Source: Cellulophaga sp. BC115SP
Lineage (GTDB): Bacteria; Bacteroidota; Bacteroidia; Cytophagales; Spirosomataceae
NCBI RefSeq assembly: GCF_009905545.1
Contig: NZ_JAAALB010000023.1
Coordinates: forward strand, 1-64,000
DNA length: 64,000 nucleotides
Direction of reading: 5' to 3'
Shown: positions 1-11,414 of the stretch, piece after piece
How the letters are laid out: each line of letters begins with the position of its first letter
Position numbering within the stretch: the first letter of the stretch is position 1
The notes under the pieces: model-generated
Databases searched by the model: none
What the model saw: the letters and a program-made list of their open reading frames with translations, nothing else
What the model was told of the DNA's origin: nothing
Position numbers and translations under genes: made by a program

Positions 1-1112
1 TCTGGATCACCATCACCATCTTGGTCACCTGCTAATGGTACACTTATCGTTACTGTCGCACTAGCACATACTTGTGGAGTCACCAATGTATTACACACTT
101 GGTAAATCACTGTTACATTTGCACCACCCGGCTCCGTCGCTGATGGAGTGTAACTCATGATACCTGTTGTTGGTGCAAACACGACTGTACCACTTGCTGT
201 ACCACCTGTTCTAGTAATCACATTGCTTGCTACTGGTAAGAAGTCATCATTCGATAACACATTTACTGTACTGATTGTACCAAATGGTGCTGTTAAAGCA
301 TCATTAGCTGCTGTAGCAGTCTGTGGATTTGGATCTGTTCCATTTGGATTACCATCCTTATCACAGTCCTTGGTCAACCAAGATGGATCCACATTCGCAA
401 GTACTTGGTCTACCTTGTTGTAACTACATGCATCGTTTGGATCTGTATTGTCTGCTGTTGTCAATGGATCATTATCAGTTCCTGTTGCTTCCTTATAGTT
501 CGTTACCCCATCGCCATCACAGTCTGCATCACGCCAAGCTGTACTGGTATTTGCCAATACTTGACCAGTGCCCCATGAACATGGATTCGTTGGTTGAGGA
601 TCTGTTACATCTGGATCACCATCGCCGTCCGTATCGCCAGTTATGACCGTAATAGACGTCGTACTGTTATCATTTCCGGTAAGGTTACCTATTGTTTGAG
701 GGCCATTAAAACCTAAAGTACCTGTCACAGTTGAAGGACCTCCAATTGTTACCCCTGTATAACCTAATACGATTTGGCTACATTCTCCTGGAAGTATAGG
801 ACTCGTATTTTCTAATCGAATCGTTTGGCCATCGTTTGTTAACACAGTCCAACCGGTCGTCGTAATAGGAACTAGGGTACTCCCTATTAAGTTACTTGGC
901 AAAGTAATCAAGGGACGCAATCTATTCGCCGCAGCACTACGGCTACCGCCATCATTATTACAAATATCTACCGTCACCCGACCCAAGGTTGAACCTTGAG
1001 TCACGGTGGATGGTTGATTGATAATATTGATACTTACATCTTGGGCCTGAACCTTTACACTAACTAGTGCTAAGCAGACCAGAAGAATTACTATTTTTCG
1101 CAAAATGTTCAT
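1..1112 (-). CDS. Secreted calcium-repeat (TSP3-like) protein, 3' end cut by window edge
   Basis: This gene runs off the left edge: 370 codons are visible without a stop, so only the N-terminal part is described. The ATG lies 14 nt after the stop of the 915-residue paralogue, which makes it the third gene of one operon. Residues 1-23 form a signal peptide (MNILRK, a hydrophobic run, likely cleavage after VQA). Residues 24 to about 155 are a beta-rich module almost the same as in the neighbour (VTVDICNNDGG, SQIVLGYTGV). From about 159 come DxDxDG calcium-type repeats with paired cysteines ([33 protein letters not shown]). Residues 267-360 are a cadherin-like (Big_9 type) domain with NVLSNDDF and VIYQVCNT. 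Function is unknown; a surface adhesin or matrix protein is an inference from domain type. The signal peptide and paralogy are directly visible. Confidence 0.85.
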   Translation of the reverse strand, partial: MNILRKIVILLVCLALVSVKVQAQDVSINIINQPSTVTQGSTLGRVTVDICNNDGGSRSAAANRLRPLITLPSNLIGSTLVPITTTGWTVLTNDGQTIRLENTSPILPGECSQIVLGYTGVTIGGPSTVTGTLGFNGPQTIGNLTGNDNSTTSITVITGDTDGDGDPDVTDPQPTNPCSWGTGQVLANTSTAWRDADCDGDGVTNYKEATGTDNDPLTTADNTDPNDACSYNKVDQVLANVDPSWLTKDCDKDGNPNGTDPNPQTATAANDALTAPFGTISTVNVLSNDDFLPVASNVITRTGGTASGTVVFAPTTGIMSYTPSATEPGGANVTVIYQVCNTLVTPQVCASATVTISVPLAGDQDGDGDP

Positions 1113-1126
1113 AATGCTTGCTTTTA

Positions 1127-3874
1127 TTAGTTAGCTGTGATTTTAGTCTCAACGGTGTTGTTACTTACTTTTTCTTCACCAGCTGAACCGTAAATAATAG
1201 TGACTGTAATATTTTGACTTGTGTTGCTTGGTACATCAGTCTTACGTGTGGCAGTAAAACCAACCGTTTTCTTTCCATTCGGTGGTATTACTACTCCTGC
1301 TTTAGCTGTTACTGTAATAAAGTTGGCATTCTCTGTAAATGTCCAATCACTATTACTATTTGCTGTTCCGCCAACAAAGACATCTGAAGTACCTGAGGTC
1401 GATGGATAAGTAATTGTAAAGCCTGAGATTTTAGCAACTCTGAATACAATTGTGCTACCACTCACGTTTGGCTTATTATTAATTTCAAATACATTTACCA
1501 CAAAGTCTCTAGAAGCGCCTGCTGTCAAGAACTCCAAGCTGTTTATCTCAGTCGTTGGTGTTAAGTCTGGCAATAAAGCATCTTTCCAAACATTTGGTAA
1601 ACCATCTACCGGTGTCAAAATACCGTCGCCATCTGGATCACAATTCGTAGAACAATCTACTATACCATTATTATCTGCATCTAAGCTTGGATTCAAACCA
1701 CCTTCGATTAAGTCATAGAATCCATCATTATCGCTATCTAAGTCATAAGGATTTGGTTTATTATCTCCATCTGTATCTAATGCTGTTAATATTAAACCTG
1801 ATCCTGCTGTAGCTGGAATACCCAATAAAGAGATTACACCATCTGCCATACCATCCCCGTCTAGATCAATTCCACTGGCCTCATCTACATCGTTGATACC
1901 ATCGTTATCACTATCTAAGTCTAAGCGGTTTGGAATACCATCACCATCAGTATCTGCACTCAGTTGAGCATTTTCAACTGTATCCAAAATACCATCATTG
2001 TCATCATCCAAATCGTCTACATCTGGTACGCCATCTGCATCAGTATCGGCTGGGACTGTAATATTTACAGTTGCATTAGCACATACACTTGGTATAACTG
2101 AAGTGTTACATACTTGATAAGTTACTGTAACGGTTGTACCTCTTTCAGCAAGCGTAGGAGTATAACTCAAGATACCTGTAGTTGGAACAATTAAAACGGT
2201 TCCTGCTGCAGTACCTCCTGTTTGGGTTATAGTAGTAGTCAGACCTAACAAGAAGTCATCATTTAGTAATACATTAACAGTACTCAAAGAGCCATATCTT
2301 GCTACTAGTGCATCATCTACCGCTGTAGGTACTTGAGGATGAGGATCTGTTCCATTTGGATTTCCATCTTTATCACAGTCTTGTACTTTCCATGATGGAC
2401 TTGTATTAGAAAGAACCTGATCAACAGCATTGTAACTACAACCATCTAACGGATTCGTATTATCTGCAGTAGTAGCTGCGTTATTATCCGTACCAGTAGC
2501 TTCTTTATAGTTAGTAACACCGTCACCGTCGCAATCTGAGTTGCGCCAAGTTGTACTAGTGTTAGCTAATACTTGGTTTGAAGGATTATAGCTACAGCCA
2601 TTTGAATAGTCAGTACCATCGGTAATCTCTTGAGCATTAGTAACGCCATCGCCATCAATATCTGGATTAGCTTCACGATAATCAGGAATTCCATTAGTAT
2701 TACTATCTGGTAAAGCTGGATTATTGGCATCCCCGTAAGTTGCGCTTCCATCAACAAGTGTTACGATACCATCTCCATCTAAATCTGTGATTACATCAAC
2801 TCTTCCATCTTTATTCACATCAAGTGTTGCCGCACTGGCAATACCACTTTCTAATAAATCACTCAATCCGTCATCATCACTATCGATATCTAAATAATCA
2901 GGAAGACCATTGCTATCTGTATTGATTGGCGTAGGGTCACTACTATCTCCTCTAGAGCTACTACCATCGGCAACACCGACAATACCATCTCCATCAGGGT
3001 CTGTGCCATCTACAATACCATCACCATTGGCATCGATTAAGGCAGGATTACCGCTTTCGATAATATCATTAATACCATCATTGTCGCTATCCAAATCATA
3101 AGGATTGGCACGAGTATCTAAATCTGAATCTGGAGGAATTGTTCCAGTCAACTGATTAGCACTTGCTGGGATACCTGTTAGTCCTGAAGTACCATCAGCG
3201 ATACCATCATTATTAGCATCTACTCCGCCTGCTTCAATTACATCATTGATACCATCGTTATCACTATCTAAATCTAAACTGTTAGGAACACCATCTCCAT
3301 CTAAATCGGCAGAGAATTGAAGATCCTCAACAGTATCTAGAATACCATCGTTATCGTCATCTAGGTCAATGGTATCGGCAATAGTATCTCCATCTGTATC
3401 TAAGAATACGGTGATAGAGGTTGTACTAAGGTCGTTTCCTGGCAAGTTACCAAAGGTTGGTAATCCATTAAATTGTAAAGTACCTACTACAGGAAGTGGT
3501 CCACCCACAGAAACGCCTGTATATCCTAATACAATTTGGCTACATTCACCTGGTGCGATAGCTGTCGTATTTTGCAAACGAATAGTTTGACCATCGTTAG
3601 AAATAACTGTCCATCCTGTTACTGTTACTGGAACTACAGAAGTTCCAGTAAGTAAATTTGGAAAACTAATTACTGGCTGTAATTTTCCGATAGCCGCATT
3701 ACGGCTACCCCCATCATTATTACAGATATCTACAGTAACACGTCCCAACGTCGAACCCTGCGAAACAGCGGCAGGCTGGTTTAGAATGTTGATACTAACA
3801 TCCTGCGCTTCCACTTCACATAGCCCTCCACTAATGAGAGCTGTAACGAGCATTAGTTGTTTAATACGTCTCAT
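1127..3874 (-). CDS. Secreted TSP3-like calcium-repeat protein, 915 aa
   Basis: Exported protein of unknown function, second gene of the three-gene paralogue operon (20 nt after the 2170-residue gene, 14 nt before the next). Residues 1-23 are a signal peptide (MRRIKQ, hydrophobic core, VEA then QDV). Residues 24-135 carry the same beta-rich N-terminal module as the downstream gene. About two dozen Asp-rich repeats of the form [11 protein letters not shown] fill roughly 135-510 and 610-770; such repeats bind calcium in thrombospondin type-3 and EF-hand-like proteins. Two cysteine-flanked units ([17 protein letters not shown] and [10 protein letters not shown]) precede a cadherin-like Big_9 domain at about 518-610 (NVLLNDDF, VTYQVCNT). 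The last 140 residues (775-915) form a domain shared with the 2170-residue protein. I recognise no classical T9SS C-terminal signal. Role as a surface or matrix protein is inferred. Confidence 0.88.
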   Translation of the reverse strand: MRRIKQLMLVTALISGGLCEVEAQDVSINILNQPAAVSQGSTLGRVTVDICNNDGGSRNAAIGKLQPVISFPNLLTGTSVVPVTVTGWTVISNDGQTIRLQNTTAIAPGECSQIVLGYTGVSVGGPLPVVGTLQFNGLPTFGNLPGNDLSTTSITVFLDTDGDTIADTIDLDDDNDGILDTVEDLQFSADLDGDGVPNSLDLDSDNDGINDVIEAGGVDANNDGIADGTSGLTGIPASANQLTGTIPPDSDLDTRANPYDLDSDNDGINDIIESGNPALIDANGDGIVDGTDPDGDGIVGVADGSSSRGDSSDPTPINTDSNGLPDYLDIDSDDDGLSDLLESGIASAATLDVNKDGRVDVITDLDGDGIVTLVDGSATYGDANNPALPDSNTNGIPDYREANPDIDGDGVTNAQEITDGTDYSNGCSYNPSNQVLANTSTTWRNSDCDGDGVTNYKEATGTDNNAATTADNTNPLDGCSYNAVDQVLSNTSPSWKVQDCDKDGNPNGTDPHPQVPTAVDDALVARYGSLSTVNVLLNDDFLLGLTTTITQTGGTAAGTVLIVPTTGILSYTPTLAERGTTVTVTYQVCNTSVIPSVCANATVNITVPADTDADGVPDVDDLDDDNDGILDTVENAQLSADTDGDGIPNRLDLDSDNDGINDVDEASGIDLDGDGMADGVISLLGIPATAGSGLILTALDTDGDNKPNPYDLDSDNDGFYDLIEGGLNPSLDADNNGIVDCSTNCDPDGDGILTPVDGLPNVWKDALLPDLTPTTEINSLEFLTAGASRDFVVNVFEINNKPNVSGSTIVFRVAKISGFTITYPSTSGTSDVFVGGTANSNSDWTFTENANFITVTAKAGVVIPPNGKKTVGFTATRKTDVPSNTSQNITVTIIYGSAGEEKVSNNTVETKITAN

Positions 3875-3894
3875 GATTTCAAGTTTAGTTAGTG

Positions 3895-6800
3895 TTAGTT
3901 AGCAGTGATTTTAGTTTCAACAGTGTTGTTGTCTACTTTTTCTTCACCAGCTGAACCGTAAATGACAGTCACTGTAATATTTTGACTTGTATTGCTTGGT
4001 ACACCTGACTTACGTGCTACTGTAAAGCCTATGACCTTCTTCCCATTTTGTGGAATCACGACACCCGGCTTAGCTGTCACCGTAATAAAGTTGGCATTCT
4101 CTGTAAAAGTCCAATCACTATTACTATTTGTTGTACCGCCAAATACATTTGATGTACCTGAAGTATTTGAATACGTAATCGTAAAGCCTGATATTTTGGC
4201 AACTCTAAAACCAATCGTACTACCACTTACATTTGGTACATTATTGATTTCAAACACATTTACCACAAAATCTCTAGGAGTACCTGCTGTTAAGAATTCC
4301 AAACTGTTAATCTCCGTAGTTGGTGTTAAGTCTGGTAATAAAGCATCTTTCCACACATTTGGTAAACCATCTACTGGTGTCAAGATACCATCACCATCTG
4401 GATCGCAGTTCGTTGTGCAATCTACTATACCATCACCATTAGCATCCAAATTAGGATTCAAACCGCCATCCTCTAAGTCTGTAATACCATCATTATTACT
4501 ATCTAAATCATAAGGATTTGGTTTTAAGTCATTGTCTGTATCTGGTGGAGTTAGACCTAAGCCTGCAGTAGATGGAATTCCTGTTGGAGAAACTAGTCCA
4601 TCTGCCATACCATCGCCATCTATATCTATACCATTGGCCTCATCTACGTCGTTAATACCATCGTTGTCGCTATCTAAGTCTAGGCGGTTTGGAATACCAT
4701 CACCGTCGACATCTGCACTTAGTTGAGCATCTTCAACTGTGTCTAAAATACCATCGTTGTCATCATCCAAATCATCGACATCTGGGACACCATCTGCATC
4801 GGTATCTACAGGAACTGTGATTGTTACAGTAGCAGTGGCACATACATTTGGCGTAACTGAAGTATTACACACTTGATAAATTACAGTAACAGTTGTACCA
4901 CGTTCTGTAATCAATGGTGTGTAAGTAAGCATACCAGTCAATGGGTTAAAACTTACTGTTCCATTTGCAGTCCCACCAGTTTTAGAAAGTGATGTTGTCA
5001 AACTTGGCAAGAAGTCATCATTGGCTAAGATGTTAAATCCTGTGGCACTACCATATTTAGCGGTAAACGCATCTGCTACTGCTGTAGGAGTTTTAGGATT
5101 TGGATCGGTACCATTTGGATTACCATCTTTATCACAATCCAATAATTTCCAAGCTGCACTTGTACTACTCAACACCTGATCTACTGCATTGTAGCTACAG
5201 CCATCTAATGGATTAGTATTATCTGCCGTCGTAGCTGGGTTATTATCTGTGCCAGCAACTTCTTTATAGTTGGTTACACCATCACCATCACAATCACCAT
5301 TTCTCCAAGCAGTTGTAGTATTAGCCAATACTTGATTCGGTCCCCATACACAACCATCTGTTGGTGCTGGGTCTGTGTTGTCAGGATCACCATCACCATC
5401 TAAGTCTCCTGCTGCAGGTACACTAATAGTTACCGTTGCCGAAGCACATACATTTGGCGTTACTGCGGTATTACATACTTGATAGATGATAGTAACATTC
5501 GTCCCAGGCTCTGTTGGTGCTGGGCTGTAAGCCAATACTCCTGTAACATTATTGAAAGTATAAGTACCTATAGCGGCCCCTCCTGTTTTAGTAATTGAAG
5601 TAGTTAAACCAGGTAAGAAATCGTCGTTTGTCAATACATTAACAATACTTGATACACCAAACGGAGCGGTTAACATGTCAGCATTTGCAGTTGCAACTTT
5701 TGGATTAGGGTCAGTACCATTAGGGTTACCATCTTTATCGCAGTCTGCGCTCTTCCAAGTAGTTGAGGTATTAGCAAATACTTGATCTGCAACATTATAA
5801 CTACATGGATCTAACGGATTTGTATTATCTGCTGTAGTAGCTGGGTTTCTATCCAAACCATTGATTTCATCTTTGTTTGTTACACCATCACCATCGCAAT
5901 CTCCTGTACTGGTTGCCACTAGAGTTACTTGACTCAAATTCAAACTACAAGCACTCTTAGGATCGGTATTATCAGCAGTAGTTGCAGGGTTTCCATCCGA
6001 GCCAGTTGCTTCATCATAGTTTTTCACACCATCACCATCACAGTCTGCATTACGCCAAGCTGTAGTAGTATTAGCCAACACTTGATTTACGCTCCATACA
6101 CACGGGTCATTTGGTGCAGGGTCAGTACTGTCAAGGTCACCGTCGCCATCACTATCACAAACGTTGATTGTTACAGTAACTACTCCAGAGGCAGGGCTGT
6201 AACAAGTAGCAGTTGCATCATAGTAGAAAGCATAGTAAGTACCTGCTCCTGCAGCTCCAGGAGTACTCAAAGCTGAGCCTGTATGAGCGTTGTTAGTAAA
6301 CCAAACCAAAGTAGCACCTACTGGAGTGGTACTTGTGATAGCACTATTTAGGTTGGCTGTTGTAGCTGGACAAATATTAGAAATTGCTGCTGTAGAGCCT
6401 CCTCCTGATAAAGTTGGAGCTGTAAAGCCTGCTGTTGTTGCAGTACGTAATACGACACCATAAACACGAGTAGTACCTACATTTACACCTACTAGATTAG
6501 AGATTGAAATACGAACCTCATTAAATGGTTTGGTTGTTTTGAATCCTATTACCTGACGAGTAGAACTCAACAACGTAAGTGAAATCAAACCTCCAGCATT
6601 ACTTTCTTGAGCAACCCCATTCAAATAGGTTGTAATAGAAGCATTATTAAATAAGCTAGCTCCTAATAAAGTACTGTTTTCAACATCGTAACCTGCAAAA
6701 GTTCCAGCAGGATAAGTTGAAACTGCATCTTTTACTGAAATAGACCCACTACTGAGTACACCAGCTGTCAAAATAATATCAGCGTAATTTGAAGTACTTG

Positions 6801-9800
6801 CATCCAACACATTTGCTGTATTATTAACAGCACAAGCCACACATGCTGCACCACTGATACCTGTCAAGCTTCCATTCAATACTGCTGGATAAGTAGGAGA
6901 TACAATGTAAGTATCGCCACAAGTCAATGTAGGACCAGCACACAATTTTTGTACAACAAGGTTATATACATTCGTAGTACTAATGATACCCAACAAGTTG
7001 GTCATCTGGAATTGTACTTCGTCAAAGTCTTTGGTCGTTACAAAACCTACTAGTTGATTGCCTGAACCTGTCAACAATGAAGAATTTACAGAAAGTAAAG
7101 TCCCTGTTGTTGATGTTTCTTGCAAAACACCTGCTTTATACGTTTTAATCGTAATACCCGAAAGCAAGTTGGCATTAATCAAACTTGTATTTGCGATATT
7201 AAAACCTGCAAATGAACCCGCAGTATAAGTAGTCAATACATCTTTTACAGAAATAGAAGAAGTACTGCCAAGTGCTGCTGCCATTGTAATAGTAGCAAAG
7301 TCTGAAGTGCTTGAAGTAATTAAGTTTTCAGAATTGTTAATCGAACAACCTACACAGGCAACTCCAGAGATACCTGTATTGGCATCATTAATCACAACAG
7401 GATAAGTTGTGTTAGAAAGGATTGTCTGAGTGTTACAAGTCAAAGCTGTTGGAGCACAGAATTTCTCAATTACTGGGTAATAAACCTGTCCTGAGAATAG
7501 AGCACCAACCAATGTTGTATATTTAATACGAACCTCATCAAATGCAGCTGTTGTTACAAAACCTACTGTTGCTAATCCTGAACCGTCTAGCAAACTAGAT
7601 TCGATACCAATCAAACTAGTTACAACATCTTTGCCTTCTACAAAAGCGCCATTATTATAGGTTTCGATTCTTACACCTGATGCTATACTACCACTAATCA
7701 AGTTAGCTGATCCAATTTTGAAACCTGCATAATATCCTGCTGGATACGTATCAGCTACATCATTATCTTTTACAGCAATAGTAATATTACATCCCAAACC
7801 AGTTAAGCTAAAGCTCACATTGTTTGTCAAGTCAGCATCTACTAAGTTGGAGTTATTGCCTGAAATTAATGGCAAACAAATACCTCCAGTAGATCTAGTC
7901 GCTGATAAGTTTGTATAAAGCGAGTTGGTCCAAGGAGATTTTGTATTACAAGGCCCCCCAGTAGCACCTGTTCCAGAACAAGATGAAATAAATACATCTA
8001 CTGAATTGGATGCAACACTATAACAACCTGTAGTTGCATTATAATAGAATGCATAGTAAGTACCATTGGTAGCTGCCGTAGGCGTTGCGTAAGCCGTACC
8101 AGTATGTGCATTGTTTGTAAACCATACCAAAGTAGTTCCTGACGGAGCAGTACTTGTTACAGCACTATTCAAATTCACCGTTGTTGCTGGACAAGCATTT
8201 AATAAGCTTGTAGAGCTTAGTACTGGAACTGCCAAAGCAGGATCACATGGATCTAAAGGATTAGTTCCATTTGTTTTTTCAGTCGAGTTACTAATACCAT
8301 CACCATCACAGTCAGAAGTATTCCAACTTGAAGAAGGGGTTCTTGTTTGGCTAGCAAGCACAAATGAACAAGCATCAAGTGGATCTGTCCCATCAATACC
8401 CTCTTGACCATCTGTTACGCCATCACCATCAGCATCATCAGACGACACTGCAATAGCAATAGAACAAGTCCCTGTTGCATTAGGAGATGTGATTGTCAAG
8501 GTTCTTGTACCAGCCGTACCACTACCGTCGTAAGTAATAGGAATATCAACAAAAGTTGCCCCCTGTGCAATAGAAGTAGTAAAAGGAGAAGGAGTTGAAA
8601 CAATACCTGCTCCAGAAATAGTCACGGTAAAGGCAGCCTGTCCATTTACAGCACTACTAATAGGAACACGTAAAGTGGAAGTTTGTCCTGTTGTTCCATT
8701 GGCATATAGAGGAGTTCCTACCAATCCTGCCGACGGAGAAGAACAGTTAAATGAGAATGTTGCTGGTACGTTAGTTACAGTAGCACAAGAACCTAAGTCA
8801 CCTAAGGTTACACCAGTAACCGAACCAACATAAGTGGATACACCAGTTGAGGCATTTATTTTCCACAAATCAGTATTACTACCATTGATACGAGAATAAT
8901 AAAAGGAATCTCCAAGGTACGCCAAGCCATTACCTACAGCACCATTACCCATAGTTGGAAACGCACCTGTTGCTGTAACTACTTTGGTAGCAGTCAAAGC
9001 TGTTGGATTAATACGGTACAGGTGAGAAGCATTGGTTTCCATCAAAATACAATAGAGGTTCCCACTGGCATCCACTGCAATATCATTGAGCGTAGTACCA
9101 CTAGTCCATGTTGCATCGCCACTAATTGGACCAACATCAACACCATTACCAGAACCAGTCCATTTAGTTAATTCCTTTAAAGCAATACCATAAACTACAC
9201 CTGAGGATGGATCTGTACCCAAACCAATTGGAGAAGCAATTGTGTTACCTGTAGAGGTTAACGTTGCCGTTGTCGATTGGGCAGGTGCAGTATAAATAGT
9301 ACCACTAGCGTTGTTAACAGATGTTACAAAACGGTTTTGATTTAAATTACCTGGAATAGGACCAAAAGCCATATTACCTTGGTTATTCTGATTTCCTACT
9401 GCAACAAGAGTCGTTGCCAAGGTAGTTAAATCTATACGGTAAATTGAATGAGTACCTGCAACAACTCCAAAAAGTTCATTACAGCTTGGAGCCGTAATAG
9501 GAGTATAAGATTGACAAGACGCTAAATCTAGATTAATATTTGGAGCAGACCCCAAAAACGAAGCAAGCTGAACATTGGTCTTTACTGTACCTTGACCTGT
9601 ATTAGGATTAATCTCGTAGATTCTAGCATTAACATAAGTTGTCAATAAAACAGCACTTGTTACAATTTCTGTAGCATAAATCATCCCGTTGTAGAAGGCA
9701 ATACCCTGAAAGTTTGCAGGAATACTACCGCTCAACTGAATTACCTGAGAAGCTACTTTGGTAGACAAGTTTACTGAATACAAATAACTTGCACTACCAT

Positions 9801-10407
9801 TTTTAACGGGTACATACATTTTACCCACATTATCAAAAAACGCATCATTTGAAATGGTACCTCCAGTCCAAGTAGCATCACCTGTAACTGTGCCCAAATC
9901 CGATGATGGCGAAGGATACACTTTTACCAAATGTCTATCAGAAGTCATTCCATAAACATATCCAGCATTTGCTCCTGTAGTAAGAGGATTGGTAGTTAAG
10001 CCCCCCAAAGCAAGTGGAAGCGTTATACTTGTGCTGGTGTTGTTTTTGTAGACCGTAGAACTAGCCGCTGTTTCAGAAGAAACAAATACTGTAGAACTAA
10101 GGCTCGAAGCATCAGGACCAACGGCCAAGTTACTCTTTCCTGCTGTCATGGTCGTGACTAGCGTCTTAGACCCATCAAGAGCTGAAATAGAATAAACCTT
10201 TCCGTCGTAGCTGTTGAGTAGGAACAAATCTGTACAGTTTTGTCCTAGAACAGGCGAAACAAGGAATACCAATGCAAACTGAAAACCTACTAGAGCTGCT
10301 ATCCTATTAATAAGGATGCTTCCCAAATAGCTAAGGTATTCAGAGAATACATTCGATGCTCCAAACAATTTCCGCATGGCGTGGGAAAATGTAATTGTTG
10401 AATTCAT
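3895..10407 (-). CDS. Giant modular secreted protein with Ig-like, calcium-repeat and threefold-repeat domains, 2170 aa
   Basis: First gene of the paralogue operon. The N-terminus is unusually long for a signal sequence: about 33 residues precede the hydrophobic stretch that ends at LGQ (residue 56); Met11 is an alternative start. Residues about 57-552 look like two related propeller-type blocks (SYDGKVYSI... and [12 protein letters not shown]...). A Calx-beta-like stretch (about 553-655) and calcium repeats (660-725) follow. Ig-like domains of the PKD/Ig_7 type lie at about 726-807 and 1331-1415 ([11 protein letters not shown] in both). Between them, 807-1330 holds three copies of a repeat of about 170-200 residues that I cannot assign (VKD, TYPAG, FAG, VGF, TT motifs). 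Then come Cys-bearing calcium repeats, two Big_9 cadherin-like domains (1572-1659 and 1777-1862), more calcium repeats and the C-terminal domain shared with the 915-residue protein. Likely a cell-surface or matrix protein; function unknown. Confidence 0.88.
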   Translation of the reverse strand: MNSTITFSHAMRKLFGASNVFSEYLSYLGSILINRIAALVGFQFALVFLVSPVLGQNCTDLFLLNSYDGKVYSISALDGSKTLVTTMTAGKSNLAVGPDASSLSSTVFVSSETAASSTVYKNNTSTSITLPLALGGLTTNPLTTGANAGYVYGMTSDRHLVKVYPSPSSDLGTVTGDATWTGGTISNDAFFDNVGKMYVPVKNGSASYLYSVNLSTKVASQVIQLSGSIPANFQGIAFYNGMIYATEIVTSAVLLTTYVNARIYEINPNTGQGTVKTNVQLASFLGSAPNINLDLASCQSYTPITAPSCNELFGVVAGTHSIYRIDLTTLATTLVAVGNQNNQGNMAFGPIPGNLNQNRFVTSVNNASGTIYTAPAQSTTATLTSTGNTIASPIGLGTDPSSGVVYGIALKELTKWTGSGNGVDVGPISGDATWTSGTTLNDIAVDASGNLYCILMETNASHLYRINPTALTATKVVTATGAFPTMGNGAVGNGLAYLGDSFYYSRINGSNTDLWKINASTGVSTYVGSVTGVTLGDLGSCATVTNVPATFSFNCSSPSAGLVGTPLYANGTTGQTSTLRVPISSAVNGQAAFTVTISGAGIVSTPSPFTTSIAQGATFVDIPITYDGSGTAGTRTLTITSPNATGTCSIAIAVSSDDADGDGVTDGQEGIDGTDPLDACSFVLASQTRTPSSSWNTSDCDGDGISNSTEKTNGTNPLDPCDPALAVPVLSSTSLLNACPATTVNLNSAVTSTAPSGTTLVWFTNNAHTGTAYATPTAATNGTYYAFYYNATTGCYSVASNSVDVFISSCSGTGATGGPCNTKSPWTNSLYTNLSATRSTGGICLPLISGNNSNLVDADLTNNVSFSLTGLGCNITIAVKDNDVADTYPAGYYAGFKIGSANLISGSIASGVRIETYNNGAFVEGKDVVTSLIGIESSLLDGSGLATVGFVTTAAFDEVRIKYTTLVGALFSGQVYYPVIEKFCAPTALTCNTQTILSNTTYPVVINDANTGISGVACVGCSINNSENLITSSTSDFATITMAAALGSTSSISVKDVLTTYTAGSFAGFNIANTSLINANLLSGITIKTYKAGVLQETSTTGTLLSVNSSLLTGSGNQLVGFVTTKDFDEVQFQMTNLLGIISTTNVYNLVVQKLCAGPTLTCGDTYIVSPTYPAVLNGSLTGISGAACVACAVNNTANVLDASTSNYADIILTAGVLSSGSISVKDAVSTYPAGTFAGYDVENSTLLGASLFNNASITTYLNGVAQESNAGGLISLTLLSSTRQVIGFKTTKPFNEVRISISNLVGVNVGTTRVYGVVLRTATTAGFTAPTLSGGGSTAAISNICPATTANLNSAITSTTPVGATLVWFTNNAHTGSALSTPGAAGAGTYYAFYYDATATCYSPASGVVTVTINVCDSDGDGDLDSTDPAPNDPCVWSVNQVLANTTTAWRNADCDGDGVKNYDEATGSDGNPATTADNTDPKSACSLNLSQVTLVATSTGDCDGDGVTNKDEINGLDRNPATTADNTNPLDPCSYNVADQVFANTSTTWKSADCDKDGNPNGTDPNPKVATANADMLTAPFGVSSIVNVLTNDDFLPGLTTSITKTGGAAIGTYTFNNVTGVLAYSPAPTEPGTNVTIIYQVCNTAVTPNVCASATVTISVPAAGDLDGDGDPDNTDPAPTDGCVWGPNQVLANTTTAWRNGDCDGDGVTNYKEVAGTDNNPATTADNTNPLDGCSYNAVDQVLSSTSAAWKLLDCDKDGNPNGTDPNPKTPTAVADAFTAKYGSATGFNILANDDFLPSLTTSLSKTGGTANGTVSFNPLTGMLTYTPLITERGTTVTVIYQVCNTSVTPNVCATATVTITVPVDTDADGVPDVDDLDDDNDGILDTVEDAQLSADVDGDGIPNRLDLDSDNDGINDVDEANGIDIDGDGMADGLVSPTGIPSTAGLGLTPPDTDNDLKPNPYDLDSNNDGITDLEDGGLNPNLDANGDGIVDCTTNCDPDGDGILTPVDGLPNVWKDALLPDLTPTTEINSLEFLTAGTPRDFVVNVFEINNVPNVSGSTIGFRVAKISGFTITYSNTSGTSNVFGGTTNSNSDWTFTENANFITVTAKPGVVIPQNGKKVIGFTVARKSGVPSNTSQNITVTVIYGSAGEEKVDNNTVETKITAN

Positions 10408-11414
10408 CTAATTACTTAGGGGTTAAATTGAATAAAAGGGTTCAATGCAATTGCTTTCTTGGCGAAAGAAAACAATATCTTATACCTCCCCGTAGGAGGT
10501 GCTGTCAATCAGAAAATAATTCGAGAACTCAATCTTTGAGAAGAAGATGGAATTGAATTGCGCAGCAAAATGTATATAGCGTCAAGAAATACGTATTCTT
10601 GAAAAAGTGCATAAATGGCAGAAGTAGTGTTTTTATCATGGCGGATAAATTAAAAATTCAACTATTAGGACGGATAAACTATATCATAATTTTAACTGGC
10701 ATACTCAAAACGCCAGAAACATATAAAAGTCACTACATAAGTATGTAAGGACAATTATTATATATGATAAAGCTTAGAGAAAATTTGAGTAATCACAATT
10801 AAAAGGTTGCTGTACTAGCCAGAAGAATCATAATTAATTATAGAAGACTACTTATGGCTAAACAAAAACCTAGACGTAACACTATGGCGAAAATACTTGT
10901 TAATATATAGTGGTATATTTCATATACTTTGGCTAAGTAAATGCTTAAACATTAGCAAAAAAGATACCAAAAATGTATAATTGATAAACCCCTTAGAAAA
11001 AAAATAAAGAATTACTTAAAAATAAATATTGATTAAGCAGTGGAAAGGAAATCGGAAGTGATTATAATTTAGGTATGAATCTTGTGGCTTTCTTATTAAT
11101 GACCTATATTTAAAAGCCTTGATTTTAATTTCATTACATATAATATGAAGTAATACAGAATTTACATTCGCCAATATTTTAATATCGAAAAGATATAACT
11201 TTTAATTTGTATCTAAACTCTCAATAAAATAAAGCTACCGTAGATTATTATTCTTTAAACTTTCTATTGCTATAGCATGATTTTCGAAAATATGACTACC
11301 CAGTAATGACTCGTATCTCTTCAGGAAACAAAATTGTAGAACATTCTAATCCTAATACTAAATTGGTGACTTTTTCCAATAACCGCAGTCACTACACAAA
11401 TCACAACTCAAGCT
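10408..11414. other. Long AT-rich intergenic spacer between divergent genes
   Basis: About 1 kb without a convincing gene separates the surface-protein operon (minus) from the LytTR regulator (plus). It must contain the promoters of both. The only clear structure I see is a short perfect inverted repeat at 10484-10500. No full Bacteroidota promoter (TTG plus TAnnTTTG) stood out for either gene. The length is notable because most other spacers in the window are well under 500 bases; a long 5' leader for the 2170-residue gene or an unseen small RNA is possible. Confidence 0.6.
10484..10500. repeat. Perfect inverted repeat upstream of the surface-protein operon
   Basis: The arms ACCTCC (10484-10489) and GGAGGT (10495-10500) flank a 5-nt loop. 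The site lies 77 nt upstream of the ATG of the 2170-residue gene. It is GC-rich against a strongly AT-rich background. It could be a protein-binding site or a leader hairpin; there is no T-run, so it is not a terminator. Confidence 0.45.

Noticed and set aside
3992-4513. 173-codon open frame opposite the calcium-repeat gene
   Set aside because: It is antisense to a repetitive Asp-rich coding region and has the Pro/Ser-rich composition that such shadows show.
1-10407. Regularly spaced repeats considered as a CRISPR array
   Set aside because: They translate as DxDxDG protein repeats in an open frame and spacing is not constant at the DNA level.
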